DNA of 32,401 bases from Paraburkholderia solitsugae (GCF_013177695.1 NZ_WOEY01000144.1:1-32401); one strand, 5' to 3'; numbered from the stretch's first letter, positions 15,701 through 24,570 are shown. The notes: a model not told the origin generated them from the letters alone. Made by a program: numbers and translations.

Positions 15701-15804
15701 CATTGCAGAGGCGAACTGCGGAAACATACTGCGGAGTCGAACTTGATAAATGCACTTGAGAAGCGCACTTGATCAACTCACTTGAGAAACGAACTGCGAC
15801 GGGG
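15701..15804 (+). repeat. Degenerate 13-bp tandem repeat, about 8 units
   Basis: Units start every 13 bases from 15701 to 15792: CATTGCAGAGGCG, AACTGCGGAAACA, TACTGCGGAGTCG, AACTTGATAAATG, CACTTGAGAAGCG, CACTTGATCAACT, CACTTGAGAAACG, AACTGCGACGGGG. The best consensus is CACTTGAGAAACG, and units 4-7 are closest. The array fills nearly all the space between ggt and the serine hydrolase and ends in its GGGGA ribosome binding site. The period is not a multiple of three, so it is not a coding repeat. Confidence 0.7.
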
Positions 15805-15810
15805 AACGCG

Positions 15811-16371
15811 ATGGGCGGACAAAAAATAAACGTACTCGTACTGCCGGGCTACCAGAACTCCGGCGCGGGACACTGGCAGACGCGCTGGGAAGCGCTCGAT
15901 CCCGCCTTCGTGCGCGTGCAGATGCCGGACTGGGACTATGCGGCACGCGACGCGTGGTGCCGCGCGCTTGACACCGCGGTGACCGCAGCCGACTCGCCAG
16001 TGGTGTTCGCCGCGCATAGCCTTGGCTGTCTGACGACGGCCTTCTGGGCGTCGCAGTACGCAAGCGCTGCCCAGCTTGCGAAGGTGGCGGGCGCGCTGCT
16101 GGTGGCGGTGCCCGATCCGACCGGGGCACATTTTCCGCAGGATGCCAGCGGTTTCGCACCGGTGCCGCTTACGCGCTTGCCATTCGCGAGCATCGTAGTG
16201 GCGAGCAGCGACGATCCGTACGGCGGCGTGCCGTTCTCGCAAACTTGCGCGAGCGCGTGGGGCAGCCGCTGGATCGATATCGGGCCGCGTGGCCACATCA
16301 ATGCCGACAGTGGGCTCGGCGATTGGGACGAAGGGCGGCGCTGGCTGGCCTCGTTGGGTGAGCGGCGTTGA
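15811..16371 (+). CDS. RBBP9/YdeN-family alpha/beta serine hydrolase
   Basis: The product is 186 residues from the ATG at 15811, preceded by GGGGA 5 bases upstream. This is the small lid-less alpha/beta hydrolase family (Ser_hydrolase). The opening strand NVLVLPGYQNSGAGHWQTRWE is followed by the nucleophile elbow AAHSLGC (Ser70), the acid ASSDDPYGG (Asp134/135) and GPRGHINADSGLGDW (His162). It is cytoplasmic. The physiological substrate is unknown for the bacterial members. The frame can be extended by a TTG at 15769 into the repeat array, but the ribosome binding site favours 15811. Confidence 0.88.
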   Translation: MGGQKINVLVLPGYQNSGAGHWQTRWEALDPAFVRVQMPDWDYAARDAWCRALDTAVTAADSPVVFAAHSLGCLTTAFWASQYASAAQLAKVAGALLVAVPDPTGAHFPQDASGFAPVPLTRLPFASIVVASSDDPYGGVPFSQTCASAWGSRWIDIGPRGHINADSGLGDWDEGRRWLASLGERR

Positions 16372-16478
16372 GCCCGCAATTGCGCTGATTCGGCGGGCGT
16401 TCGGCGCACGCTGAAGCGTACCGACACACGGTCGCTGTTCTGGCGGGCGGCTTGCCTGCGTAGCTGGGGGGCGAGTGA

Positions 16479-16496
16479 GCTGGCGCCGTAGCCAGC
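16479..16496. terminator. Short hairpin between convergent genes
   Basis: GCTGGC (16479-16484) and GCCAGC (16491-16496) around GCCGTA lie 30 bases beyond the stop of the minus-strand CoA-transferase. No T-run. Nothing else is evident between 16372 and 16525. Confidence 0.25.
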
Positions 16497-16525
16497 GTCA
16501 CTGAAAACCTCCGCCTCAGCCGGCC

Positions 16526-17746
16526 TCAAATCACCGACTGGTCCCGCAACGCTGCAATCCGCGCCTCGTCGTAACCGAGCACATCGCGCAGGATACCGTC
16601 GGTGTGCTCGCCGAGCATAGGCGGATGGGACAGCGCTTCGGGCGGCGTGCCGGTCATATTGATCGGATTGCGCACCAGTTTGACCGTGCCGCCTGACGGA
16701 TGTGGCAGATCGACCTGCATACCGCGCGCCACCACCTGCTCGTTCTCGAATACTTCGCCCAGATCGTTGATCGGCCCGCACGGCACACCGGCTGCTTCCA
16801 GCGCCGCGATCCATTGCTGCTTGCCCTGCAGGCGCACCATGTCGGCAAGGATCGGTACGAGCGTGTCGCGGTGACGCACGCGGGCCGGGTTGGTCGCGAA
16901 TCGCTCGTCGTTGGCCAGTTCGGGGCGGCCGCCTGCCTCGACGAACTTGCGGAACTGGCCGTCGTTGCCGACCGCGACGATGATCCAGCCATCGCTGGTC
17001 TGGAAGGTCTGGTAGGGCACGATGTTTGGATGCGCATTGCCCCAGCGCACGGGCGGCTCGCCGCTCGCCAGGTAGTTCGAATTCATGTTGGCCAGCATGG
17101 CCACCTGCACGTCGAGCAGCGCCATGTCGATGTATTGGCCTTCGCCCGTTCGGTCGCGGTGCGTGAGCGCCGTGAGCACGGCGATGGTCGAATACATGCC
17201 GGTCATCAGGTCGGCGATCGCGACGCCGGCCTTTTGCGGGCCGCCGCCAGGCTGGCCGTCGCGCTCGCCGGTAATGCTCATGAAGCCGCCGATACCTTGC
17301 ACGATGAAATCGTAACCGGCGCGCTGCGCATACGGCCCGGTTTGCCCGAAGCCGGTTACCGAGCAGTAGATCAGATCGGGCTTCACTTCTTTGAGCGACG
17401 CGTAATCGAGGCCGTACTTCTTCAACTGCCCGACCTTGTAGTTCTCCAGCACCACGTCGCTTTGCGCGGCCAGTTCGCGGATGATCCGCTGGCCTTCAGG
17501 CGAAGCGATATCGACGGTGACCGAGCGCTTGTTGCGATTCGCCGCGAGGTAATAGGCGGCTTCGCGCGTGTCGGCGCCTTCCGGCGTTTTCAGGTACGGC
17601 GGCCCCCAGTGGCGGGTGTCGTCGCCGACTTCGGGTCGTTCGATCTTGATGACGTCGGCGCCGAAATCGGCGAGCGTCTGCGCGCACCAGGGCCCGGCGA
17701 GCACGCGTGTGAGGTCCAGCACGCGGATATGACTGAGAGCGCCCAT
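16526..17746 (-). CDS. CaiB/BaiF family III CoA-transferase
   Basis: The product is 406 residues from the ATG at 17746. AGGAG lies 12 bases upstream, and a TTG at 17755 with closer spacing would add three residues. Family III transferases move CoA between carboxylic acids through an aspartyl intermediate. The catalytic Asp is Asp179 in AIADLMTGMYS. The start LSHIRVLDLTRVLAGPWCAQ, the segment KIERPEVGDDTR, the region YDFIVQGIGGFMSITG and the tail PMLGEHTDGIL are characteristic. The closest pattern in memory is the succinyl-CoA:glutarate type often found beside glutaryl-CoA dehydrogenase, but no such gene is here, so donor and acceptor stay open. Confidence 0.9.
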   Translation of the reverse strand: MGALSHIRVLDLTRVLAGPWCAQTLADFGADVIKIERPEVGDDTRHWGPPYLKTPEGADTREAAYYLAANRNKRSVTVDIASPEGQRIIRELAAQSDVVLENYKVGQLKKYGLDYASLKEVKPDLIYCSVTGFGQTGPYAQRAGYDFIVQGIGGFMSITGERDGQPGGGPQKAGVAIADLMTGMYSTIAVLTALTHRDRTGEGQYIDMALLDVQVAMLANMNSNYLASGEPPVRWGNAHPNIVPYQTFQTSDGWIIVAVGNDGQFRKFVEAGGRPELANDERFATNPARVRHRDTLVPILADMVRLQGKQQWIAALEAAGVPCGPINDLGEVFENEQVVARGMQVDLPHPSGGTVKLVRNPINMTGTPPEALSHPPMLGEHTDGILRDVLGYDEARIAALRDQSVI

Positions 17747-17770
17747 TTTTTTCAAAGTCTCCTGTGTCGG

Positions 17771-17865
17771 CCGGAGTTAGCGCTTTAGCGCTTAGTCCGG
17801 CCCCATGCAAAGCGGTCGACCGGAGTTAGCGCTTTAGCGGGTACTCCGGTCCCATGCCAAAGCGG
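17771..17865. repeat. Two tandem copies of a hairpin-forming repeat
   Basis: Copy A (17771-17815) and copy B (17820-17865) share CCGGAGTTAGCGCTTTAGCG, then CCGG and CCCATGC(C)AAAGCGG. Each can fold: CCGGA/TCCGG in A, CCGGAGT/ACTCCGG in B, with an inner CGCT-TT-AGCG stem. The bases between (CTTAGT against GGTACT) differ in a way that keeps or improves the outer stem. They sit just upstream of the CoA-transferase and seem to be an interspersed element rather than its promoter. Confidence 0.7.
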
Positions 17866-18118
17866 CGCGCATGTCGCCGCGGATGGGGGCAATCTTAAGC
17901 GATTCCCGCGCGCCGGCGCAGTCAGCCGAACGTCATAGGACGCGCGGCGCGCCTTGCCGTGCCGCTCGCTACCGGACCAAATCCGGCCGAATGGCTAACC
18001 GGGCAGGGGCGCCGCCGCGCACGTGCGCCGATCCCGTATAATCAGTCGTTTAAGAAACAATCAGTTGGCGCATCCCCATGATGCCGCCGGTAACAGCCAG
18101 GACCGTCCCCCGCACGCT
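17866..18118. other. Intergenic, hairpin repeats to alaS
   Basis: A TATAAT hexamer at 18037-18042 is a good -10 for alaS, 76 bases before its start, but nothing like TTGACA lies 16-18 bases upstream. No Shine-Dalgarno sequence is clear before the alaS ATG. No gene is seen here. Confidence 0.45.
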
Positions 18119-20743
18119 ATGAAAGCCGCCGAAATCCGCGAGAAATTCCTCAAGTTCTTCGAATCGAAGGGCCATACGATCGTTCGCTCGTCGAGCCTTG
18201 TGCCCGGCAACGACCCGACACTGCTCTTCACCAATTCGGGAATGGTGCAGTTCAAAGATGTGTTCCTCGGCGCGGAATCGCGTCCGTATTCGCGCGCCAC
18301 GACCGCGCAGCGCAGCGTGCGCGCCGGCGGCAAGCACAATGATCTGGAAAACGTCGGCTATACCGCGCGTCACCACACGTTCTTCGAAATGCTGGGCAAC
18401 TTCTCGTTCGGCGACTACTTCAAGCGCGATGCGATCCACTACGCGTGGGAGTTGCTGACGGGCGTGTACCAGCTGCCGAAAGACAAGCTGTGGGTCACCG
18501 TCTATCACGAAGACGACGAAGCGCACGACATCTGGGCGAAGGAAGTGGGCGTGCCGGTCGAGCGGATCATCCGCATCGGCGACAACAAGGGTGCCCGCTA
18601 CGCCTCGGACAATTTCTGGCAGATGGCCGACGTCGGCCCGTGCGGCCCGTGCTCGGAAATCTTCTACGACCACGGTCCGGACGTGTGGGGCGGCCCCCCG
18701 GGGTCTCCTGAAGAAGACGGCGACCGCTACATCGAGATCTGGAATCTCGTGTTCATGCAGTTCAGTCGCGACGCTCAAGGCAACATGACGCCGCTGCCCA
18801 AGCAGTGCGTCGACACGGGCATGGGTCTCGAGCGTATCGCCGCAGTTCTGCAGCACGTGCACAGCAACTACGAGATCGACCTGTTCCAGGCGCTCATCAA
18901 GGCCGCGGGCCGCGAAACCGGCGTGACCGACCTGACGAATAACTCGCTGAAGGTGATCGCCGATCACATCCGCGCCTGCTCGTTCCTGATCGTCGACGGC
19001 GTGATTCCGGGCAACGAAGGCCGAGGCTATGTGCTGCGCCGGATCGTGCGTCGCGCGATCCGCCACGGCTACAAGCTGGGCAAGAAGGGTTCGTTCTTCC
19101 ACCGCATGGTGCCGGACCTCGTCGCACAAATGGGCGGCGCCTATCCGGAACTGAAGGACGCGGAGCAACGCGTGACCGACGTGCTGCGTCAGGAAGAAGA
19201 GCGCTTCTTCGAGACCATCGAGCACGGCATGTCGATTCTCGAAAGCGCGCTGGCCGATCTGGAAGCGAAGGGCGGCAAGACGCTCGACGGCGAACTCGCA
19301 TTCAAGCTGCACGACACCTACGGCTTCCCGCTCGATCTGACGGCGGACGTGTGCCGCGAGCGCGAAGTGACGGTCGACGAAGCCGCCTTCGACGAAGCGA
19401 TGGCGCGTCAGCGCGAACAGGCACGGGCCGCGGGCAAGTTCAAGATGGCGCAGGGCCTCGAATACTCGGGCGCGAAGACCACGTTCCACGGCTATGAAGA
19501 AATCATCTTTGACGACGCGAAAGTGATCGCGCTGTATGTCGACGGCGCGTCGGTCAAGGAAGTGCACAACGGCCAGCAAGCTGTCGTCGTGCTCGACCAC
19601 ACGCCGTTCTATGCGGAGTCGGGTGGCCAGGTCGGCGACCAGGGCGTGCTGGCTAACGCGAGCGTGCGCTTTGCGGTGGCCGATACGCTGAAGGTGCAGG
19701 CGGACGTGGTCGGCCATCACGGCACCCTCGAGCAGGGCACGCTGAAAGTCGGCGACGTCGTGAAGGCGGAAATCGATGCGGTGCGTCGTGCCCGCACCGA
19801 GCGCAATCACTCGGCCACCCACCTGATGCACAAGGCGCTGCGCGAAGTGCTCGGCTCGCACGTGCAGCAGAAGGGCTCGCTCGTCGATGCGGACAAGACG
19901 CGTTTCGACTTCGCGCACAACGCGCCAATGACCGACGAGCAGATCCGTCAGGTCGAAGCGATCGTGAACGCCGAAGTGCTGGCGAACGCGCCGGGCATTG
20001 TGCGCGTGATGCCGTTCGACGAAGCGGTAAAGGGCGGCGCGATGGCGCTGTTCGGCGAAAAGTACGGCGACGAAGTGCGCGTGCTCGACCTCGGTTTCTC
20101 GCGCGAGTTGTGCGGCGGTACGCACGTGCATCGCACGGGCGACATTGGTCTCTTCAAGATCGTGATGGAAGGCGGCGTGGCTGCCGGCATTCGTCGCGTG
20201 GAAGCGATCACGGGCGATAACGCCGTGCGTTTCGTGCAGGATCTCGACGCGCGGATCAATGCGGCTGCGGCCGTGTTGAAGGCGCAGCCGTCGGAGTTGA
20301 CGCAGCGGATCGTGCAGGTGCAGGACCAGGTGAAGTCGCTGGAAAAGGAACTGAGCGCATTGAAGTCGAAGATGGCTTCGAGCCAGGGCGATGAACTTGC
20401 CGGTCAGGCAATCGAAGTGGCCGGCGTGCATGTGCTGGCTGCGACGCTCGAGGGCGCGGACGTGAAAACGCTGCGCGAAACGGTCGACAAGCTGAAGGAT
20501 AAGCTGAAGAGCGCGGCGATCGTGCTGGCCTCGGTCGAAGGCGGCAAGGTGAGCCTGATTGCCGGTGTGACGGCGGACGCGAGCAAGAAGGTCAAGGCCG
20601 GTGAACTGGTCAACTTCGTTGCACAGCAAGTCGGCGGCAAGGGCGGCGGGCGGCCAGACATGGCGCAAGCTGGCGGTACCGAGCCGGCGAATCTTGCTGC
20701 GGCGCTGGCAGGTGTGAAGGGCTGGGTCGAAGCCCAGCTTTGA
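18119..20743 (+). CDS. alaS: Alanyl-tRNA synthetase
   Basis: The product is 874 residues, the normal bacterial length, when started at MKAAEIREKFLKFFESKGH (18119) rather than at the frame opening at 18023. This class II synthetase charges tRNA-Ala. The catalytic core shows LLFTNSGMVQFKDVFLG, the HHTFFEMLGNFSFGDYFK motif and GRGYVLRRIVRRAIRHG. The editing domain that clears Ser/Gly mischarging has HSATH (H564, H568) and CGGTH (C665, H669). The C-terminal end ADASKKVKAGELVNFVAQQV followed by GGKGGGRPDMAQAGG is the DHHA1-type domain. A terminator follows at 20759. Confidence 0.97.
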   Translation: MKAAEIREKFLKFFESKGHTIVRSSSLVPGNDPTLLFTNSGMVQFKDVFLGAESRPYSRATTAQRSVRAGGKHNDLENVGYTARHHTFFEMLGNFSFGDYFKRDAIHYAWELLTGVYQLPKDKLWVTVYHEDDEAHDIWAKEVGVPVERIIRIGDNKGARYASDNFWQMADVGPCGPCSEIFYDHGPDVWGGPPGSPEEDGDRYIEIWNLVFMQFSRDAQGNMTPLPKQCVDTGMGLERIAAVLQHVHSNYEIDLFQALIKAAGRETGVTDLTNNSLKVIADHIRACSFLIVDGVIPGNEGRGYVLRRIVRRAIRHGYKLGKKGSFFHRMVPDLVAQMGGAYPELKDAEQRVTDVLRQEEERFFETIEHGMSILESALADLEAKGGKTLDGELAFKLHDTYGFPLDLTADVCREREVTVDEAAFDEAMARQREQARAAGKFKMAQGLEYSGAKTTFHGYEEIIFDDAKVIALYVDGASVKEVHNGQQAVVVLDHTPFYAESGGQVGDQGVLANASVRFAVADTLKVQADVVGHHGTLEQGTLKVGDVVKAEIDAVRRARTERNHSATHLMHKALREVLGSHVQQKGSLVDADKTRFDFAHNAPMTDEQIRQVEAIVNAEVLANAPGIVRVMPFDEAVKGGAMALFGEKYGDEVRVLDLGFSRELCGGTHVHRTGDIGLFKIVMEGGVAAGIRRVEAITGDNAVRFVQDLDARINAAAAVLKAQPSELTQRIVQVQDQVKSLEKELSALKSKMASSQGDELAGQAIEVAGVHVLAATLEGADVKTLRETVDKLKDKLKSAAIVLASVEGGKVSLIAGVTADASKKVKAGELVNFVAQQVGGKGGGRPDMAQAGGTEPANLAAALAGVKGWVEAQL

Positions 20744-20758
20744 TTCGGGTTTGATTGG

Positions 20759-20811
20759 GCCATGCGGGGCGCTGGTGGTTTTTGCGTCCCGCGTGGCACA
20801 AGTTGTTTTTT
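20759..20811 (+). terminator. Intrinsic terminator of alaS
   Basis: GCCATGCGGG (20759-20768) pairs with CCCGCGTGGC (20788-20797), ten positions with one T-G pair, and a T-rich tract ending in TTTTTT follows (20805-20811). A second small hairpin, GCTGGG/CCCAGC (20721-20738), lies in the last alaS codons. Confidence 0.65.
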
Positions 20812-20888
20812 GCCTTGGCGTGTCTTGCCGTGCATCAACCTGGCCGATTGCGGCGGCGGTTAGCGTTCTCCGTCACGCAGGCAAAGCA

Positions 20889-21800
20889 TCAGGCAACACC
20901 TACCGGTGCAGCGGCCGGTAACGCTACCGCATCCTCTCCCGACACAAGCGTTTGCCGCAGTGCATTGAGCGCGGACGAAAAATGCCCTCGTCGCCAGACG
21001 AGCAGCGTATCGATCACGCCAATATCGGGAAGCTCATGAACCGCGATGTTACTCGCATCGGTTTGCAGATCGAGCACGGATCGCGGTGCCACGGCCACCC
21101 CGGCGCCGGCGGCGACACAAGCCACGATCGCATGATACGAGCCGAGCTCTAAAACGCGAGCCGGCCTCACGCCATGCTCCAGATACCACTTCTCGATGTA
21201 CGCCCGGTAAGCACACCCGCGCTCGAACGCGATCAGCGTCGATAAGGCAATATCCCGCACTTCGCGAATCGGCCGATGGCCTCGCGGCGACAGCATCACC
21301 AACTCTTCGCGGAAAACCGGCACCGTTTCGAACAATTCGCCGAGTGGGGCAGGATCCAGCGGCGTCGCCACCAACGCCGCATCCACTTCGAATTCGCGGA
21401 CCCGCTCGATCAGCTTGCCGGTCGTACCGGTTTCGAGTTCCAGCGCGACATCCGGCCACTGCTGGTGATAACGCGCGAGCAATCCAGGCAGACGCGTCGC
21501 CGCGACGCTTTCCATCGTGCCCAAACGCAAGCGCCCACTCGGACGATCCTCGCGCACCGCATGACGCGCCTCATCGGCGAGCGCGAGCAGACGCTCCGCG
21601 TAGGGCAGCAGTGTCTCGCCAGCCGGCGTCAAAACGAGGCGCCGGCCGTCGCGAATGAACAGGTCGGTACCCAGTTGCTCCTCGAGTTGCTTGATGCGCG
21701 TGGTGACGTTCGATTGCACGCGATTGAGCTTGGCAGCGGCGCGCGTCACGCCGTTTTCCCGCACGACAGCGCGAAAAATGGTCAAGGCGGCCAGATCCAC
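20889..21800 (-). CDS. LysR-family transcriptional regulator
   Basis: The product is 303 residues. The GTG start at 21800 has AGGAG 7 bases upstream. The N-terminal winged helix-turn-helix (about 1-60) reads LTIFRAVVRENGVTRAAAKL and VQSNVTTRIKQLEEQLGTDL. The LysR effector-binding domain runs from about 88 (GRLRLGTMESVAATRLPGLL) to the end. Gene layout, divergent from an MFS transporter with a short AT-rich gap, is the classic one for a LysR protein that controls its neighbour and itself. The effector is unknown. Confidence 0.93.
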   Translation of the reverse strand: MDLAALTIFRAVVRENGVTRAAAKLNRVQSNVTTRIKQLEEQLGTDLFIRDGRRLVLTPAGETLLPYAERLLALADEARHAVREDRPSGRLRLGTMESVAATRLPGLLARYHQQWPDVALELETGTTGKLIERVREFEVDAALVATPLDPAPLGELFETVPVFREELVMLSPRGHRPIREVRDIALSTLIAFERGCAYRAYIEKWYLEHGVRPARVLELGSYHAIVACVAAGAGVAVAPRSVLDLQTDASNIAVHELPDIGVIDTLLVWRRGHFSSALNALRQTLVSGEDAVALPAAAPVGVA

Positions 21801-21824
21801 GATTCTCTCCTAGCGATGGCTCGT

Positions 21825-21853
21825 ATTCGAATTATTCATTTTTCGTGATTGAA
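21825..21853. promoter_or_regulatory. Candidate LysR operator between divergent genes
   Basis: TTCA (21835-21838) and TGAA (21850-21853) are 11 bases apart, and the 8-bp palindrome ATTCGAAT (21825-21832) adjoins on the left. LysR sites are typically short dyads about this size in the gap between divergent genes. A TAATAT hexamer (21863-21868) downstream could be the -10 of the transporter gene. Confidence 0.45.
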
Positions 21854-21918
21854 AGGTCAAGCTAATATGCATTGAAGAAACCGGTGACTGCCGGCCCGAT
21901 TCCATTTACCGTCTGATC

Positions 21919-23271
21919 ATGAACGATCTCGCTTCCAGCGCGCACGACACGCTTGCCGAATGCCATGCCGCCCGCCGCGCGGCGCTTGCCTGCATGGTCA
22001 CCTTGGCCGTGGTGCTCGGGATCGGCCGTTTTGCGTTCACGCCGCTCTTGCCGCTGATGCTGCACGGCAGCACCTTCGGTCAGCCACAGATCGATATCCA
22101 GCACGGTGGCTGGCTCGCGTCGTTCAACTACGCGGGCTATTTCGTCGGTGCGGTCACCTGCGCGGCGCTGCGGGTCGAACCGGCGCGCATGGTGCGCGCG
22201 GGGCTTGTGGCGACGGTCTTGCTGACGCTGGCGATGGGCGTAACGAGCCAATTCTGGGTCTGGGCCTTCGTGCGCTTCGTCGCCGGCGCGGTCAGCGCCT
22301 GGACCTTCGTGTTCGCCTCGCAGTGGGGCTTGCGGCGGCTCGCCGAACTCGGCGCGCACGGGTGGGGCGGGGTGATCTATACCGGCCCGGGCGTGGGTAT
22401 CGTCGGGACGGGCTTGCTGGTCAGCGCCGCGGGCGGTTACGGCGCGACGGCGGGTTGGATCGGCTTCGGGCTTATCGGCGCGGTGCTTTCGATCGTGGTG
22501 TGGTCCGTGTTCGGGACCGTGACCGATACCACCTCACGAGGCACGGCGCTCGCCACGGGCGGGTCAGCCACCGCCGCTCATGCGGGTCAACGTTCGGGCG
22601 GCCAGCACTCCGCTGGGCAGCACAACGCTGGCCAGTACGCTGCAAATCAGAAGCCCACCAGCCAACACGCTCCCACAAGCCACCTCCCGCACCGCGCCGA
22701 CGCCTTCTGGCTGGTCCTGCTCTACGGCGTGCCCGGATTCGGCTACATCATCACCGCGACGTTCCTGCCGGTGATCGCGCGCCACGCGCTGCCGGGCTCG
22801 TCCTGGCCCGATCTGTTCTGGCCGATGTTCGGCGCGGCGCTGATCGTCGGCGCGTTGCTCGCGGCACGCCTGCCGGTGCATTGGGACAACCGCACGCTGC
22901 TCGCCGGTTGCTACGTGCTGCAAGCCGCCGGTATTGCGCTCGGCATCGTTTGGCCGACGGCGGGAGGCTTCTCGCTCGGCAGCATGCTGATCGGTTTGCC
23001 ATTTACCGCAATCACCCTGTTCGCGATGCGCGAAGCGCGGCGTCTGCGTGGCGACGAAGCGGCCGGCCTGATGGGCTACGCGACGGCGGCGTACGGTGTC
23101 GGCCAGATCGTCGGCCCGCTGGTCGCGGCGCCAATAGCCGCACACACCGGGTCTTTTTCGCCGGCGTTGTGGCTGGCGGCTGGGGCGCTGCTGCTAGGCG
23201 CGGTCGGCCTGATCGTCGTGGCGCGCATGCCGCGTGGTCGCGGCCCCATGCCCGATTGTGGCTGCAACTAA
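21919..23271 (+). CDS. MFS transporter, YbfB/YjiJ type
   Basis: The product is 450 residues with about 12 hydrophobic segments. The start of the first helix (VLGIGRFAFTPLLPLM) and the stretch GGWLASFNYAGYFVGAV are the signature of the YbfB/YjiJ (MFS_4) group, proton-coupled transporters whose substrates are mostly unknown. The central cytoplasmic loop (about 210-257) is enlarged by a Gly/Gln/His-rich repeat, GGQHSAGQHNAGQYAANQ. The C-terminal half is ordinary. The ATG at 21919 has no strong ribosome binding site. The LysR gene next door is the probable regulator. Confidence 0.88.
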   Translation: MNDLASSAHDTLAECHAARRAALACMVTLAVVLGIGRFAFTPLLPLMLHGSTFGQPQIDIQHGGWLASFNYAGYFVGAVTCAALRVEPARMVRAGLVATVLLTLAMGVTSQFWVWAFVRFVAGAVSAWTFVFASQWGLRRLAELGAHGWGGVIYTGPGVGIVGTGLLVSAAGGYGATAGWIGFGLIGAVLSIVVWSVFGTVTDTTSRGTALATGGSATAAHAGQRSGGQHSAGQHNAGQYAANQKPTSQHAPTSHLPHRADAFWLVLLYGVPGFGYIITATFLPVIARHALPGSSWPDLFWPMFGAALIVGALLAARLPVHWDNRTLLAGCYVLQAAGIALGIVWPTAGGFSLGSMLIGLPFTAITLFAMREARRLRGDEAAGLMGYATAAYGVGQIVGPLVAAPIAAHTGSFSPALWLAAGALLLGAVGLIVVARMPRGRGPMPDCGCN

Positions 23272-23471
23272 CGGCCTTTCCGAGCGGTCGGTGCACGCTG
23301 GCGCGTATTCGGGGCGCCCGGCGCCGGCTTGCTGTCTTGCGGCGAAAACATGGGGCTGTCGAACCCTCGGCGGCGCAAATACCAAACCGAAAAACAAATA
23401 ACCCACCGGCGCACTAAAATGACCGCTTTCCCGTCATCTCAGCGTGCCTGTCGCCGGGCGCGCCGCCAGCC
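23272..23471. other. Intergenic, MFS gene to threonine aldolase
   Basis: Two hundred bases with no convincing gene. An A-rich stretch (23380-23420) holds TAAAAT, a possible -10 for the aldolase operon. No obvious terminator follows the MFS gene. Confidence 0.35.
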
Positions 23472-24503
23472 ATGCAACATTTCGCGTCCGACAATTACGC
23501 CGGCATCTGTCCTGAAGCGCTCGAGGCGCTGACCGTCGCCAACAACAGCGGCCACGAACCCGCTTACGGCGACGACTCCTGGACCAACCAGGTCTGCGAT
23601 CGCCTGCGGGATCTGTTCCAGACCGATTGCGAAGTGTTTTTCGTGTTCAACGGCACGGCCGCCAATTCGCTGGCGCTGGCGTCGTTGTGTCAGTCATATC
23701 ACTCGGTGATCTGCCATGAACTCGCGCACATCGAAACCGATGAATGCGGCGGCCCTGAGTTCTTCTCCGGCGGCTCGAAGCTGCTGACCGCGCCGGGTGT
23801 TGGCGGCAAGCTCACGCCGGATGCGATCGAAGCGGTCGTCACGCGCCGCGCCGATATTCACTACCCGAAGCCGAAGGTCGTCACGCTGACCCAATCGACG
23901 GAAGTGGGCACCGTCTACACCGTCGAGGAAGTGCGAGCGATCGCCGCGATCGCCAAACGTCGTCATCTGAAAGTGCACATGGACGGCGCGCGGTTTGCGA
24001 ACGCGGTCGCGGCGCTCGACGTGCATCCGTCCGAAATCACGTGGCGCGCGGGCGTCGACGTGTTGTGCTTCGGCGGGACCAAGAATGGTTTGCCGGTCGG
24101 CGAGGCGGTGGTGTTCTTCGACCGCTCGCTCGCCGACGATTTCGCCTACCGTCTGAAGCAGGCAGGCCAGCTCGCCTCGAAAATGCGCTTCATCTCCGCG
24201 CCGTGGCTTGGCCTGCTCGATAACGACGTCTGGCTGCGCAATGGACGTCATGCGAATGCGATGGCGGAATTGCTGCAAACGCGGTTGCAGGAAATTCCCG
24301 GCGTGAGCATCATGTTTCCGAGAGAATCGAACGCGGTCTTTGCGCAATTGCCCGCGCAGGCCGCCAAGGCAATGCGCGCACGCGGCTGGAAGTTCTACGA
24401 GTTCATCGGCGCGGGCGGTTGCCGGCTGATGTGCGCGTGGGACACGCAGCCGGAAACCGTCGAGCGTTTCGCTGCGGAAGTGCGCGAGTTGTGCATGGCC
24501 TGA
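23472..24503 (+). CDS. ltaE: Low-specificity L-threonine aldolase
   Basis: The product is 343 residues. This PLP enzyme splits L-threonine and allo-threonine into glycine and acetaldehyde. It has the beta-eliminating-lyase fold signatures: FASDNYAGICPEALEAL at the start, FVFNGTAANSLALASL (cofactor phosphate pocket), ICHELAHIETDECGGPEFFSG, VHMDGARFANAVAAL (the Asp that contacts the pyridine nitrogen) and FGGTKNG with the PLP lysine, Lys204. Length and motifs are complete. No Shine-Dalgarno sequence is clear at 23472. It opens a same-strand run of closely spaced genes to 29343. Confidence 0.93.
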   Translation: MQHFASDNYAGICPEALEALTVANNSGHEPAYGDDSWTNQVCDRLRDLFQTDCEVFFVFNGTAANSLALASLCQSYHSVICHELAHIETDECGGPEFFSGGSKLLTAPGVGGKLTPDAIEAVVTRRADIHYPKPKVVTLTQSTEVGTVYTVEEVRAIAAIAKRRHLKVHMDGARFANAVAALDVHPSEITWRAGVDVLCFGGTKNGLPVGEAVVFFDRSLADDFAYRLKQAGQLASKMRFISAPWLGLLDNDVWLRNGRHANAMAELLQTRLQEIPGVSIMFPRESNAVFAQLPAQAAKAMRARGWKFYEFIGAGGCRLMCAWDTQPETVERFAAEVRELCMA

Positions 24504-24570
24504 GACGCACGTTGCGTCCGCGCTGGAACAAGATAATCAGACACAAGACATAAAAGACAACCCACTCGCC

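Noticed and set aside
15701..15804. CRISPR-like reading of the 13-base repeats
   Set aside because: The units are contiguous without spacers and are degenerate, and there are no cas genes in the window.
18050..20668. 872-residue open frame on the minus strand opposite alaS
   Set aside because: It is an antisense shadow of a complete alaS. The composition (His/Arg/Ala/Val-rich) is what high-GC third positions give on the other strand, and no domain is visible.
21960..23417. 485-residue frame overlapping the MFS gene in another frame
   Set aside because: Arg/Ala/Gly-rich, no membrane segments or domain, while the MFS frame is clearly coding.
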